DNA from: Legionella sp. km772
GTDB lineage: Bacteria > Pseudomonadota > Gammaproteobacteria > Legionellales > Legionellaceae
Length of the DNA stretch: 49,990 bases
Reading direction: 5' to 3'
Assembly: GCF_003989735.1 (NCBI RefSeq)
Contig: NZ_RZGQ01000005.1
Span: 1-49,990 of the forward strand
The stretch's first letter is position 1. Each line of letters begins with the position of its first letter. The position numbers were made by a program, and so were the translations under genes. The notes under the pieces were generated by a model, which made no database searches, had not been told where the DNA came from, and saw nothing but the letters and a program-made list of their open reading frames with translations. This document shows positions 8,331 to 17,252 of the stretch, piece after piece.

Positions 8331-8969
8331 ATGCACGCTTTACAACAAAATTTTTTCTATATCGGTCAAGGAACGATTTTGACTTTAGAATTAATGTTGG
8401 GAGGGATGTTCATTGGCTTGCTTGTCGGCACCCTATTAGCTATTTCACGTTACAAGGGTTTTGCCCGCCGAATAATTGATCGGTTCATTTCGTTTACGCG
8501 CGGGACGCCTCTCATTTTGCAATTGAGCTTCGTCTATTTCGTAACCCCTTCCTTAATCGGTTTAAAAATTAATATTGTAACGGCTGGCATTTTAACCTTT
8601 GGCTTCAATAGCTCGGCATACATCGCAGAAATACTTAGATCAGGCATTGAAAGCTTACCTAAAGGGCAATTTGAAGCGGGCAAAACCTTACAAATCCCCA
8701 GATTCTATTTATGGAAAGATATCATTTTACCCCAGGTAATAAAGAATATCCTGCCCGCCCTTGTTAATGAAATGATTGCCTTATTGAAAGAGACTGCCTT
8801 GATATCGACCATTGGCGGCATGGATTTAATGCGTAAGGCCCAGTCCATTGCAGCGGAGCAATTTAGTTATTTTCTACCTTTATGTATTGCTGCTTGCTAT
8901 TACTATGTTTTGGTCTTGCTGATTGAATATTTAGGAAAAACTATAGAACGAAGGGGCAAATTATGTTAA
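8331..8969 (+). CDS. Polar amino-acid ABC transporter permease (HisM/ArtQ/ArtM type)
   Basis: This is an inner-membrane permease of a polar amino-acid importer. The 212 aa contain about five hydrophobic segments and the ABC-coupling EAA motif, seen as EAGKTLQIPRF...DIILPQVIKNILPAL. The start ATG at 8331 fits the family N-terminus (short, then TILTLELMLGG). It overlaps the ATPase gene by 7 bp, so the two are one operon. Only one permease is encoded, so the channel is likely a homodimer. The ArgR-box-like operator suggests arginine or a related basic amino acid as substrate, but the sequence alone does not fix specificity. Confidence 0.85.
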   Translation: MHALQQNFFYIGQGTILTLELMLGGMFIGLLVGTLLAISRYKGFARRIIDRFISFTRGTPLILQLSFVYFVTPSLIGLKINIVTAGILTFGFNSSAYIAEILRSGIESLPKGQFEAGKTLQIPRFYLWKDIILPQVIKNILPALVNEMIALLKETALISTIGGMDLMRKAQSIAAEQFSYFLPLCIAACYYYVLVLLIEYLGKTIERRGKLC

Positions 8970-9607
8970 TCATCAATGACGCCAGTAAAACCTTTAACGC
9001 CCTCCCAGTGCTAAAAAATATCAGCCTAACCTTATTAGAAAATACAGTTCTGGGTCTGGCTGGGCACTCAGGCAGTGGAAAATCAACCCTGCTAAGATGC
9101 ATCCAGGGCTTGGAATCATTAGATTCGGGGTTTATCCAGGGACCAGCAAAACGTGGATTTATGTTTCAAGATTTTCAACTGTTTCCTCACCTGACTGTCT
9201 TAGAAAATTTAACTTACGCCCCCAAACTTCATAATAAGGCAGTGGATCATAGCCAAGAGGCAAAGCAACTATTAGCCAACTTAGGTATTGCTGATAAACT
9301 AAACACCTATCCTCATCAGCTCTCAGGAGGGCAAAAACAGCGAGTTGCCTTAGCCAGAAGTTTGATGATGAAACCCTCATTATTACTCTGCGATGAACCG
9401 ACTTCTGGATTAGATCTGGTCAGTATTGATGAGGTTATTAAGGTATTAAACATCGCCAAGGCAATGGGGCTAACCATGGTTATCGCATCGCATGATCTAG
9501 AGTTCTTAAGTAAGATTGCCGATCGCATGCTCATCCTAAAAGAGGGTCAAGGCATTGCCGATATTAGACCCCCGTATAATGACTTAAAAAAATATTATCA
9601 GGAATAA
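8963..9607 (+). CDS. Polar amino-acid ABC transporter ATP-binding protein (GlnQ/ArtP type)
   Basis: The ATPase partner of the permease encoded just upstream. Walker A is GHSGSGKST at residues 34-42, the Q-loop lies in FMFQDFQLFPHLT, the signature is LSGGQKQR, Walker B is LLLCDEPTSGLD, and the switch His is in IASHDLEF. At 214 aa it is shorter than the usual 240 or so, with the loss spread over the helical region and C-terminal end; no key motif is missing. The gene ends 16 bp from the convergent binding-protein gene. Confidence 0.9.
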   Translation: MLIINDASKTFNALPVLKNISLTLLENTVLGLAGHSGSGKSTLLRCIQGLESLDSGFIQGPAKRGFMFQDFQLFPHLTVLENLTYAPKLHNKAVDHSQEAKQLLANLGIADKLNTYPHQLSGGQKQRVALARSLMMKPSLLLCDEPTSGLDLVSIDEVIKVLNIAKAMGLTMVIASHDLEFLSKIADRMLILKEGQGIADIRPPYNDLKKYYQE

Positions 9608-9623
9608 ATAGCGACGCGTTCAC

Positions 9624-10343
9624 TTATTGGTTATAGAAATAAGTGCTGTAGAGGTTTAAGTAGCTGTTATTTTGCTCCATAACCATTAAGATCTGGTTGA
9701 TCCGTTCTATTAAAGCAGCATTTTGCGGTGTTGACATAATGCCAATCCCGAATCCAATCTCATCAATTGGCCCTAATTCTGCAAATAAAGTACAGTTTTG
9801 CGTCCAATACTTCACCGAAGAACGGCGCATAAAAGCGGCTGAAATGGATTTATTATTTAATGCTGTGACAATATCACTGATACTATCGTATTCATTTATT
9901 TTAAAACCAGGGTAGCTGTTTTGCAGATAAGTGATAAAGAGACTTCCTGAAGGATTTCCTTTAATAACACCGATAGTAGTACCTTTTAAATCGGCGATTT
10001 TTTGGTAAGGGCTTCCTCTTAAAGTCATAAATTGCCCTAAACCTACGATGTAGGGCAAACTAAAAATGTATTTAGGGCTAGGTTGAATAAAAATCCCCCC
10101 TATCGCAAAATCAATTTTTCCCGTATCTAATGCAGGAAAAAATTCATGATAATTCATGAACACTAAATTACATTCAGTTTTTAAGCTCGTGCAAATGTCA
10201 CGCGTTAAATCAATATCAAACCCTTCGCTGGGAGAGTAAACATAGGGAGGGTCAAAAACAAGGACCCCCACATTAAGGGCTGCTTGAGAGCAAAGAGAAA
10301 GAAGGCTCAGCAATAAAGCTACTAACAGTGTTTTAATCGTCAT
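9624..10343 (-). CDS. Periplasmic amino-acid binding protein (ArtJ/HisJ type)
   Basis: A 239-aa SBP_bac_3 family protein with a Sec signal peptide ending about residue 20 (SLCSQA). The family fold is visible in the start (LNVGVLVFDPPYVY...GFDIDLTRDIC), the hinge motif DLKGTTIGVIKG and the second lobe (ALNNKSISAAF). It is the evident binding protein for the adjacent permease and ATPase, yet it is transcribed convergently from its own promoter. No ARG box is visible upstream of it, so it may be controlled separately from the membrane parts. Confidence 0.88.
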   Translation of the reverse strand: MTIKTLLVALLLSLLSLCSQAALNVGVLVFDPPYVYSPSEGFDIDLTRDICTSLKTECNLVFMNYHEFFPALDTGKIDFAIGGIFIQPSPKYIFSLPYIVGLGQFMTLRGSPYQKIADLKGTTIGVIKGNPSGSLFITYLQNSYPGFKINEYDSISDIVTALNNKSISAAFMRRSSVKYWTQNCTLFAELGPIDEIGFGIGIMSTPQNAALIERINQILMVMEQNNSYLNLYSTYFYNQ

Positions 10344-10412
10344 TTAGTTCTAGTCCCTTAAAATCTATTATTCTTCTAGTTATAGCTCTAAGTTTAGACT
10401 AAAATACCGCCA

Positions 10413-10910
10413 CTATTGAAGGGTTAAATCAGGAGGAGATAAAACCCCTGAATCCGCTTGGGAAAATTGAAAAAACTCGCCCCTCATTGCTTGTAAAATT
10501 TGCTGCAAACTCACAAACTGCGCGCTTAATTGAAAATATAAGTCTGCAGTTTCACTCGCATGCAACTCGCCGACAGAAAGATAGGCGGCTTGCCCCATAT
10601 CAGAAAAATAATTCAAACTTACATGTCTTTTTCGGGCCATTCCCGGGAATAAACCGCAAAATAATAAACTTTTGTCGCCAACTTCACGCAATAACTCGAC
10701 TTGATGTAGGCGTGATTTGCGCATGGACTCTAGAAAATCCAGCGCAACTATCGATTCAATAAGTTTTGGACCTTGAGAAAAGCGCATCAGCAGAAAAACC
10801 AGATAACTTTCCGTGTTTTCATTTAGAACTAGCCGAGTAGCCGCTTGTGCCTCATTAACTAAGGCATGCCATTGGCTAATATCAGTGGGATGTAAAATTA
10901 ATTGTTTCAT
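10413..10910 (-). CDS. Conserved protein of unknown function (165 aa)
   Basis: I do not recognise a named domain. The protein is soluble, has no signal peptide, and looks mixed alpha/beta with a conserved-looking centre: LLREVGDKSLLFCGLFPGMARKR followed by YFSDMGQAAYLSVGE. The ATG at 10910 has a strong ribosome site (AGGGGG, about 5 bases upstream). The gene shares the strand of the binding-protein gene but is 70 bp upstream of it, so the two may be cotranscribed. It is divergent from typA. Function is unknown. Confidence 0.7.
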   Translation of the reverse strand: MKQLILHPTDISQWHALVNEAQAATRLVLNENTESYLVFLLMRFSQGPKLIESIVALDFLESMRKSRLHQVELLREVGDKSLLFCGLFPGMARKRHVSLNYFSDMGQAAYLSVGELHASETADLYFQLSAQFVSLQQILQAMRGEFFQFSQADSGVLSPPDLTLQ

Positions 10911-11270
10911 AAATACCCCCTTATTTACTTCTCACCACTTATCTTGCAAGGCACATACCAACATCACTTATTATTAGTATAGTCGCTACTCGGCTAAAAA
11001 TAGAGAAAACTACCTATCTGGTTTACCCTATTCTCAATTTATTGACATTAAGGTCCTATGCCGTCAAATTATTGTCATCAATAGATTAAGTGCTTTATTA
11101 ACAATAAAAAGTCGGCTCCCTTTCCGCCTCGATTCTTCCTAGTTATTATTCCTTAATAATACAAACCTGATAGGATTTAGCCGGCTATTCGTGTATAATG
11201 GTAAATCTATGAACAAACGCCCCATTTTATTCTTAATTTATTTTCTTGTTATTTCAATAAAAGGTTATTT
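10911..11270 (+). promoter_or_regulatory. 360-bp gap holding the typA promoter
   Basis: A consensus -10 hexamer TATAAT lies at 11194-11199, with a poor -35 (TAGGAT, 11171-11176) at 17 bp. A TTGACA at 11042-11047 further up has no good partner. AAAGG precedes the typA ATG. I see no small ORF with a ribosome site and no RNA gene in this gap. Confidence 0.45.
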
Positions 11271-13097
11271 ATGATTGAAAAGATTCGCAATATCGCCATT
11301 ATCGCTCACGTTGACCATGGTAAAACTACACTGGTGGATAAGTTACTCCAACAAACCGGCACCTTAAACGAAAGAGCACCAACTGTTGAACGCATGATGG
11401 ACTCTAATGCCTTAGAAAAAGAGCGCGGCATTACTATTTTAGCTAAAAATACCTGTGTTTATTGGAATGGCTATCAAATTAATATCGTTGACACCCCTGG
11501 GCATGCTGACTTTGGTGGCGAAGTGGAGCGGATCCTATCCATGGTTGACTGTGTTCTATTGCTAGTAGATGCCGTCGATGGCCCTATGCCGCAAACACGT
11601 TTTGTTACGCAAAAAGCCTTTGCCCAAGGGTTAAACCCAATTGTTGTAGTCAATAAAATTGATAGACCGGGGGCTCGTCCTGACTGGGTTATCGATCAAG
11701 TATTCGATTTATTTGATAATTTGGGCGCCAATGATACTCAGCTAGACTTTCCAGTGGTTTATGCCTCCGCGCTTAATGGGTATGCCCAATTAAGTTTAGA
11801 CGAAGAAGCCAGCAATATGGATGCTTTATTACAAACGATTGTTGAGCGAGTCTCCCCTCCTGATGTCGATGAGGAAGGTCCTTTCCAAATGCAAATTAGT
11901 TCTCTAGATTATTCTTCTTATGTAGGAACAATTGGCATCGGACGAATCACCCGCGGCCGGATTAAAGCAAAATCACCGGTGAAAATCATTGATAAAGACG
12001 GCAATATCCGTAGTGGACGTTTATTACAATTATTAGGCTTTAAAGGGCTTGAGCGTATTGAGGTAGACGAAGCTGGTGCTGGTGATATTGTGGCAATTAC
12101 CGGTATTGAAGCCCTCAATATTTCTGATACCATTTGTGATCCTAATAATGTAGAGGCCCTCCCAGCTCTAAGTGTTGATGAGCCAACAATTAGCATGACC
12201 TTCCAAGTAAACGACTCCCCCCTCGCAGGCCAGGAAGGGAAATACGTTACCTCGCGTAAAATTAAAGAACGCTTGGATACTGAATTACTCCATAACGTGG
12301 CCCTGAAGGTGGAATTAGGCGAAGATCCAGATAAATTTAAAGTTTCTGGACGGGGCGAATTGCATTTATCGATTTTAATTGAAAACATGCGTCGTGAAGG
12401 GTACGAATTAGCTATTTCTAAACCAGAAGTTATTATTAAAGAAGTCGATGGTGTGCGCGAAGAGCCTTATGAACGAGTAACCATTGATGTTGAAGAAAGC
12501 CATCAAGGCACCATCATGGAAAAGCTCGGTGAGCGCCGTGGCGAAATGCAAGATATGGTTCCAGATGGGAAAGGTCGAGTTCGATTAGATTACATGATTC
12601 CAACGCGCGGATTAATTGGTTTTCATAACGAATTCTTATCCTCTACTTCGGGCACGGGCCTCATGTATCATGTGTTTGATCATTATGGCCCTGCGATTAA
12701 GGGACGAATTGGCAAACGCTTAAACGGAGTGATGATTGCTAATTGCTCCGGTACAGCCCGAGGTTTTGCTTTATTTAACTTACAAGATCGCGGCCGCTTA
12801 TTTTTAGAACCTCAATCTGTCTGCTATGAAGGGATGATTGTAGGGATTCACGCCCGTGATAATGATTTAGTTGTTAACGTAACGAAAGAGAAGCAACTTA
12901 CTAACATCCGCGCATCGGGTACAGATGAAAATATTATTTTAACCCCTGCCCTGAAATTTACTTTAGAGCAAGCTTTAGAGTTTATTGATGATGACGAGTT
13001 AGTAGAAGTCACTCCCAAATCCATTCGCTTACGTAAGAAAGAATTAAAAGAACACGAGCGTAAAAAATCTTCACGCCTTGCCAATAGTGATGAATAA
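11271..13097 (+). CDS. typA: Ribosome-associated GTPase TypA/BipA
   Basis: A translational GTPase of the EF-G family that assists 50S assembly and stress and cold adaptation. The 608-aa length is standard. The G motifs are AHVDHGKTT (G1, residue 10 onward), ERGITI (switch), [12 protein letters not shown] (G3) and NKIDRPGA (G4). The EF-G-like domains III and V and the BipA-specific C-terminal domain follow ([34 protein letters not shown]). It is followed after 8 bp by nadK, so typA-nadK-recN likely form an operon. Confidence 0.97.
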   Translation: MIEKIRNIAIIAHVDHGKTTLVDKLLQQTGTLNERAPTVERMMDSNALEKERGITILAKNTCVYWNGYQINIVDTPGHADFGGEVERILSMVDCVLLLVDAVDGPMPQTRFVTQKAFAQGLNPIVVVNKIDRPGARPDWVIDQVFDLFDNLGANDTQLDFPVVYASALNGYAQLSLDEEASNMDALLQTIVERVSPPDVDEEGPFQMQISSLDYSSYVGTIGIGRITRGRIKAKSPVKIIDKDGNIRSGRLLQLLGFKGLERIEVDEAGAGDIVAITGIEALNISDTICDPNNVEALPALSVDEPTISMTFQVNDSPLAGQEGKYVTSRKIKERLDTELLHNVALKVELGEDPDKFKVSGRGELHLSILIENMRREGYELAISKPEVIIKEVDGVREEPYERVTIDVEESHQGTIMEKLGERRGEMQDMVPDGKGRVRLDYMIPTRGLIGFHNEFLSSTSGTGLMYHVFDHYGPAIKGRIGKRLNGVMIANCSGTARGFALFNLQDRGRLFLEPQSVCYEGMIVGIHARDNDLVVNVTKEKQLTNIRASGTDENIILTPALKFTLEQALEFIDDDELVEVTPKSIRLRKKELKEHERKKSSRLANSDE

Positions 13098-13105
13098 TTA
13101 GCATT

Positions 13106-13993
13106 ATGAAACAAGCCTTTGAACGCGTTATTTTATATGCTCGTCAGCATCGAGCCAACCAAGATGTAAGCGAAAGCTTACATCGCTTGGTAGATTTTCT
13201 GCAAAAAAGAAAACTTGCTATCGTCCAAGATATTGATACTGCGGCAAGTTTTGCTTTACAAGTACCCGTGTTAGAGCGGGATAAAATGGGCAGTCAAAAC
13301 GACCTCATCGTGGTAGTGGGCGGTGATGGTAGTTTACTTTCTGCTGCGCGAATGGCTATTAAAGTAAACACACCAGTCATTGGCATTAATCGTGGACGTC
13401 TGGGGTTTTTAACGGATATCTTACCCCAAGATCTTGAAACCCAACTGAGTGAGGTTTTAGCAGGTCAGTATGAAGAAGAACATCGCTTCCTGCTCAAAAC
13501 GACTATTTATGATCATCAGCACACCTATTTTGAGGGTGATGCCCTTAACGATGTTGTTTTGGGGCGGGGTCGTGAAACTCATCTTATTGAATTTGATGTC
13601 CATGTAAACCAACAATTAGTTAGTCATTTTCGTTCTGATGGGCTTATCTTATCGACCCCTACAGGCTCTACTGCCTATGCCTTGTCAGCAGGTGGGCCAA
13701 TTATGCATCCACAACTAAATGCCGTGGTCCTAGTCCCCATGTTTTCCCATAGCTTAAGCTCCCGCCCCTTAGTGATTGATGGCGAGGCACAGATTGAATT
13801 ACATATTAGCAAATGTAATGAACATGATTTACGGGTAAGCTGTGATGGACATGAGTCCCGCATGGTCAAACCAGGACAAAAAGTAGCGATTAAAAAAAAT
13901 AATAATCAGCTCCGCTTGCTACATCCCCCGGGCTACCACTATTATGATACATTACGTAGTAAACTAGGTTGGGAATCAAAACATCAAGGATAA
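13106..13993 (+). CDS. nadK: NAD kinase
   Basis: Phosphorylates NAD to NADP, the only route to NADP in most bacteria. The diagnostic motifs are [14 protein letters not shown] (nucleotide site with catalytic Asp), [12 protein letters not shown], and [17 protein letters not shown], followed by the ribose-binding strand region with CDGHES. Length (295 aa) is typical. It sits 8 bp after typA and 3 bp before recN, so expression is probably coupled. Confidence 0.96.
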   Translation: MKQAFERVILYARQHRANQDVSESLHRLVDFLQKRKLAIVQDIDTAASFALQVPVLERDKMGSQNDLIVVVGGDGSLLSAARMAIKVNTPVIGINRGRLGFLTDILPQDLETQLSEVLAGQYEEEHRFLLKTTIYDHQHTYFEGDALNDVVLGRGRETHLIEFDVHVNQQLVSHFRSDGLILSTPTGSTAYALSAGGPIMHPQLNAVVLVPMFSHSLSSRPLVIDGEAQIELHISKCNEHDLRVSCDGHESRMVKPGQKVAIKKNNNQLRLLHPPGYHYYDTLRSKLGWESKHQG

Positions 13994-13996
13994 ACC

Positions 13997-15664
13997 ATGC
14001 TAACTACCTTGTGCATTGAACACTTTGCTATTGTTAAACATTTAGAGTTAGATTTTAGCCAAGGGATGACTGCCTTTACCGGCGAAACCGGTGCAGGTAA
14101 ATCCATCATGATTGATGCCTTAATGTTAGCCTTAGGTGGACGGGCCGATGCCTCAGTAGTTAGACCCGGTGAACAGCAATGCGATATTACAGCAGGGTTT
14201 ACTTTTGATAGCCAATCAGAGCCAGCCTTATGGCTAGCCGAACACGATATTCCCTATACTGACAATGAGCTGTATTTAAGACGTGTGATTCATATAGAAG
14301 GCCGCTCCAAGTCCTATATCAATGGCCAGCCTTTTCCCTTGCAAAAAGTAAAGGAATTAAGCGAAAAACTAGTCCATATCCATGGGCAACATCAACACCA
14401 AACTCTGATGAAGCATCAAACGCATCGCCAACAACTTGATGCTTATTCACACCATCAAGCTCTGCTTGATGAGGTAAATCTCCTCTATAAACAGTTGCAA
14501 AACATTAAGCAAGAAATTGACCGCTTACAAGCACAAGAGCAGCATCGAGATAGAATAAACTTATTAGAATTTCAAATTGAAGAATTGCAAGCGCTTAATT
14601 TACAAGAAGGTGAACTCGATAATTTGTATCAAGAGCATCAACTCTTACATCATGCTAAAGAGTATATTGGCCATAGCCAGCAAATTCATTTCTTGCTGAA
14701 CGGCGATGACGAACCGAACATTTGCTTTGCATTAAATCAGCTAATGAATATCCTAGCCTTGTTGCCTGCGGAACATACCTCGATCAAGAACACCCTCGAG
14801 TTAATCAATGGTGCATTGATTCAATGCGAAGAAGCGACAAGTGAAATTCAACAATTTGCCGAGCAGGTTTCTTTAGACCCCGAACGTCTTCTGATAGTAG
14901 AGGAGCGAATGAGTGCTATTCATCATCTTGCCCGAAAATATCACATTGATGGCCACCATTTAATCGAGCATATCCAAAAGCTACGAGATGAATTACAACA
15001 ACTTCAAAATAACCAAAACCAGCTAAACTTTTTAAGTGAGCAGTTTGCTAAGTTATCCTCTTCTTATCAAGTCGCCGCAAAGCGATTAAGTGAGTCCCGC
15101 CAAAAACATGCTTTAAAATTAGCGCAAGAATTAAGCGCGAATATTCAACAATTAGGGATGCCCAAAGGATGGGTAGAAATAGAGTTCACTCCTTTAGAGC
15201 GTATCCAACCACACGGGCAAGATAAAGTAGAGTATAAAGTGTGTACTAATCCCGGAATGACCCCTGATAGCTTACATAAAATCGCATCAGGAGGGGAACT
15301 CTCAAGGATTAGTTTAGCCATTCAGTTAATCACAGCACAACGCGGAGCAACCCCCACCCTTCTTTTTGATGAAGTCGATGTGGGTATTGGTGGTGCCACA
15401 GCGGCTTTAGTCGGACAAATGTTGCGTAAATTAGGTGAGCGCTTACAAGTATTTTGCGTGACTCACCAACCGCAAGTAGCAGCTTCGGCCCATCATCATT
15501 TCATGGTTAAGAAACAAAGCGATGCCGAGCAAACATTTACCCACATTGTGTCTTTAAAGTCAGACGATAAAATTGATGAAATAGCCCGCATGATTGGAGG
15601 GTTAACTATTACTGAACAAACCCGCTCACACGCAAAAGAACTACTGCATTATGCTAATGGTTGA
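13997..15664 (+). CDS. recN: DNA repair protein RecN (SMC-like)
   Basis: An SMC-like ATPase for double-strand break repair. Walker A is in FTGETGAGKSIMIDAL near residue 28; a long coiled coil rich in Gln, His and Leu spans roughly residues 155-370; the C-terminal head has the ABC signature SGGELSRISLAIQL and Walker B LLFDEVDVGIGG, with a D/H loop in VTHQPQVAA. The 555-aa length is normal. It is the last gene of the typA-nadK-recN run. I see no LexA box immediately before it, since only 3 bp separate it from nadK. Confidence 0.96.
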   Translation: MLTTLCIEHFAIVKHLELDFSQGMTAFTGETGAGKSIMIDALMLALGGRADASVVRPGEQQCDITAGFTFDSQSEPALWLAEHDIPYTDNELYLRRVIHIEGRSKSYINGQPFPLQKVKELSEKLVHIHGQHQHQTLMKHQTHRQQLDAYSHHQALLDEVNLLYKQLQNIKQEIDRLQAQEQHRDRINLLEFQIEELQALNLQEGELDNLYQEHQLLHHAKEYIGHSQQIHFLLNGDDEPNICFALNQLMNILALLPAEHTSIKNTLELINGALIQCEEATSEIQQFAEQVSLDPERLLIVEERMSAIHHLARKYHIDGHHLIEHIQKLRDELQQLQNNQNQLNFLSEQFAKLSSSYQVAAKRLSESRQKHALKLAQELSANIQQLGMPKGWVEIEFTPLERIQPHGQDKVEYKVCTNPGMTPDSLHKIASGGELSRISLAIQLITAQRGATPTLLFDEVDVGIGGATAALVGQMLRKLGERLQVFCVTHQPQVAASAHHHFMVKKQSDAEQTFTHIVSLKSDDKIDEIARMIGGLTITEQTRSHAKELLHYANG

Positions 15665-15779
15665 GTAGTAGTTTGCGCATAAATTTACATAATGCCTTTT
15701 TTTTTATCCTAAAACCATTAAAATTTAAAATATTTTTAAAAAAACTAATAAAAAAACAGCACAATTAATAAAATAATGC

Positions 15780-15785
15780 TACAAT
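15780..15785 (+). promoter_or_regulatory. Possible -10 of the cold-shock gene
   Basis: TACAAT at 15780-15785 lies about 28 bp before the cold-shock ATG in a very AT-rich stretch. No convincing -35 is visible, so this is a weak call. Confidence 0.3.
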
Positions 15786-15812
15786 AAGCTGGTAACAATT
15801 TAGGAATATAAC

Positions 15813-16019
15813 ATGTCAGATAAAATTCGCGGTACAGTAAAATGGTTTAATGAGTCCAAAGGTTTCGGTTTCTTAGAAAGCGGCGGTAAAGATTATTTTG
15901 TGCATTTCAGTGCAATTCAAGCAGATGGTTTCAAAACTCTTGCTGAAGGCGCAACTGTAATGTTCAAAGCAAGCAATGGCCAAAAAGGTCCACAAGCTGA
16001 AGAAGTTGAAATAGTCTAA
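15813..16019 (+). CDS. Cold-shock-domain protein (CspA family)
   Basis: A 68-aa single-domain OB-fold protein that binds single-stranded RNA and DNA and acts as an RNA chaperone. Both RNA-binding motifs are clear: RNP1 KGFGFL and RNP2 YFVHFSAI. The rest ([38 protein letters not shown]) covers the full family length. Codon use and the very strong terminator suggest a highly expressed monocistronic gene. It cannot be assigned to a particular csp paralogue from sequence alone. Confidence 0.95.
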   Translation: MSDKIRGTVKWFNESKGFGFLESGGKDYFVHFSAIQADGFKTLAEGATVMFKASNGQKGPQAEEVEIV

Positions 16020-16027
16020 TTTATATT

Positions 16028-16078
16028 CGCCCTGTTTAGGTAAAATAATCTTATTTTATTATAAACAGGGCGTTTTTT
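16028..16078 (+). terminator. Strong rho-independent terminator of the cold-shock gene
   Basis: An 11-bp perfect stem (CGCCCTGTTTA/TAAACAGGGCG) encloses a further AT-rich stem and ends in TTTTTT at 16073-16078. It begins 9 bp after the stop codon. Confidence 0.93.
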
Positions 16079-16217
16079 ATCTTCCCCATTTTCTACTTTC
16101 CCTCCACAACTCAGGTCGGCTTACTCAAAAAAAAGACCGCTTGCTAGAAGCTAGACATCAGTATGTCGCTATGTGCACCTTTCTTAGGTTATGATTCTAA
16201 GCTTTAGTCCTCAAGGG

Positions 16218-16564
16218 TTAATTTGCTAGGCCTTTCATGGATGTTGGTGTTAGTTTTTTTTTATGGATTAACTTGCGATCTAATTGATTAGCTAGAGCTT
16301 GCATTTCTAGGAAAGAAAACGCTTTAAGCTTTCTAAATTTTAGTTGTTCTTTATTGGAAGTCATCCAGTACACCAGGCCATCATTACTAATGATGATATT
16401 GTGCTTTACTGGCCATATAGTTCCATAGTCTTTAGCATCGGAGGGGCCTGCCGCGTCATTTCTTTATTTTCGGGAGGAATAGTAATGCGTAAATAAGGGG
16501 TTTTATTGGATATCGTCAACTGCTCGGTATAGAGTTCTGAGGCTTGAGCAGCACTGGCGATCAA
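16218..16564 (-). pseudogene. Frameshifted secreted-protein pseudogene
   Basis: On the minus strand a frame beginning with a signal-peptide tail (LIASAAQASELYTEQL, 16564 downward) reads to PPENKEM. It then continues only in another frame as DAAGPSDAKDYGTIWPV, and ends with MKGLAN and TAA at 16218. Restoring one missing G after ATG near residue M joins the two halves into about 115 continuous residues, so a single-base deletion is the simplest cause. The start codon and hydrophobic signal core are missing; a REPIN-like element lies exactly upstream. The family is not recognised. Confidence 0.6.
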
Positions 16565-16570
16565 TTATGG

Positions 16571-16734
16571 CCCGTCTACGTGCCTCGGCTTGTCCGAGGC
16601 ATCCATGAGATGCTCCAATTAAACCAGAAAAACTTAAAAACAGGAAACAGTGATATTGATTAAGGTCTGTATAGACATCGTGACGAGCTTAATCTAGCCT
16701 GGATGCCTCGGACAAGCCGAGGCACGTAGGTGGG
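16571..16734. repeat. REPIN-like inverted pair of palindromic repeats
   Basis: Two 29-bp copies (16576-16604 and 16701-16729) are perfect inverted repeats of each other, extending to 34 bp with two mismatches. Each is itself a hairpin (GCCTCGG...CCGAGGC around CTTGT or ACAAG). The spacer of 96 bp is AT-rich and non-coding in any convincing frame. The arrangement is that of a REP doublet (REPIN) or a short MITE. It interrupts the region where the adjacent pseudogene should have its signal peptide. Confidence 0.75.
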
Positions 16735-16785
16735 TGGAAAACGGCCAACACGCCCTAGTACAGCACTATTTTTCTCATTTAAATC

Positions 16786-17124
16786 CTACTGCTGGATAGC
16801 CGCAGGGATCTTACTCATAAACTCGCCATCGAAACCAGTCGCCACTCCTAATACCTTCCAAACGTGATCATGACGTAAATAGGCAACCTGAGCGTCATAT
16901 TGCGGTTGAGGATAATGGACAAGAGCTGAAGCATAACCGGATAAACAGTGCTCAGAGTTGATAGTGATACCCTTTGATGCTCCTGCGGAATCATTTTTTA
17001 TGTAGCCTTCAATAGCTCGATGGATATTGGCAAGTTCTTGTTCACTACAATTGGTCCCGACCGTAAGAGCCCAGCTACTAGAGCAGAAAAGCAAAGCAAG
17101 CATTGCCGATTTACTTATTGTCAT
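16786..17124 (-). CDS. Small secreted protein, unknown (112 aa)
   Basis: A signal peptide (MTISKSAMLALLFCSSSWA) precedes a mature domain of about 93 residues. Visible features are two mature cysteines (C26, C60) likely to form a disulfide and a KGITINSEHCLSGYASALVHYP segment that suggests a beta-sheet domain. The pattern VAYLRHDHVWKVLGVATGF resembles small periplasmic proteins of unknown function, but I cannot name a family. It stands divergent from the hydrolase at 17253, with 128 bp between them. Confidence 0.65.
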   Translation of the reverse strand: MTISKSAMLALLFCSSSWALTVGTNCSEQELANIHRAIEGYIKNDSAGASKGITINSEHCLSGYASALVHYPQPQYDAQVAYLRHDHVWKVLGVATGFDGEFMSKIPAAIQQ

Positions 17125-17252
17125 TATTATTTACTCAAAGAAGTAGCTATTTTTAATATATAGCATGTAGAAATAATTCTGTTAGTGGCAGTAAACGAAA
17201 GTCATTGAACGCTACTATACTTAAAATAGTGTGCAAATTATAATCATTTTTT

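Noticed and set aside
10487-10762. Forward 91-aa frame inside the 165-aa unknown gene
   Set aside because: No ribosome site; the minus-strand gene has a strong one and fits the operon direction.
11038-11085. TTGACA/TGTCA inverted pair as an operator upstream of typA
   Set aside because: The match is imperfect, the arms are short and there is no regulator gene nearby.
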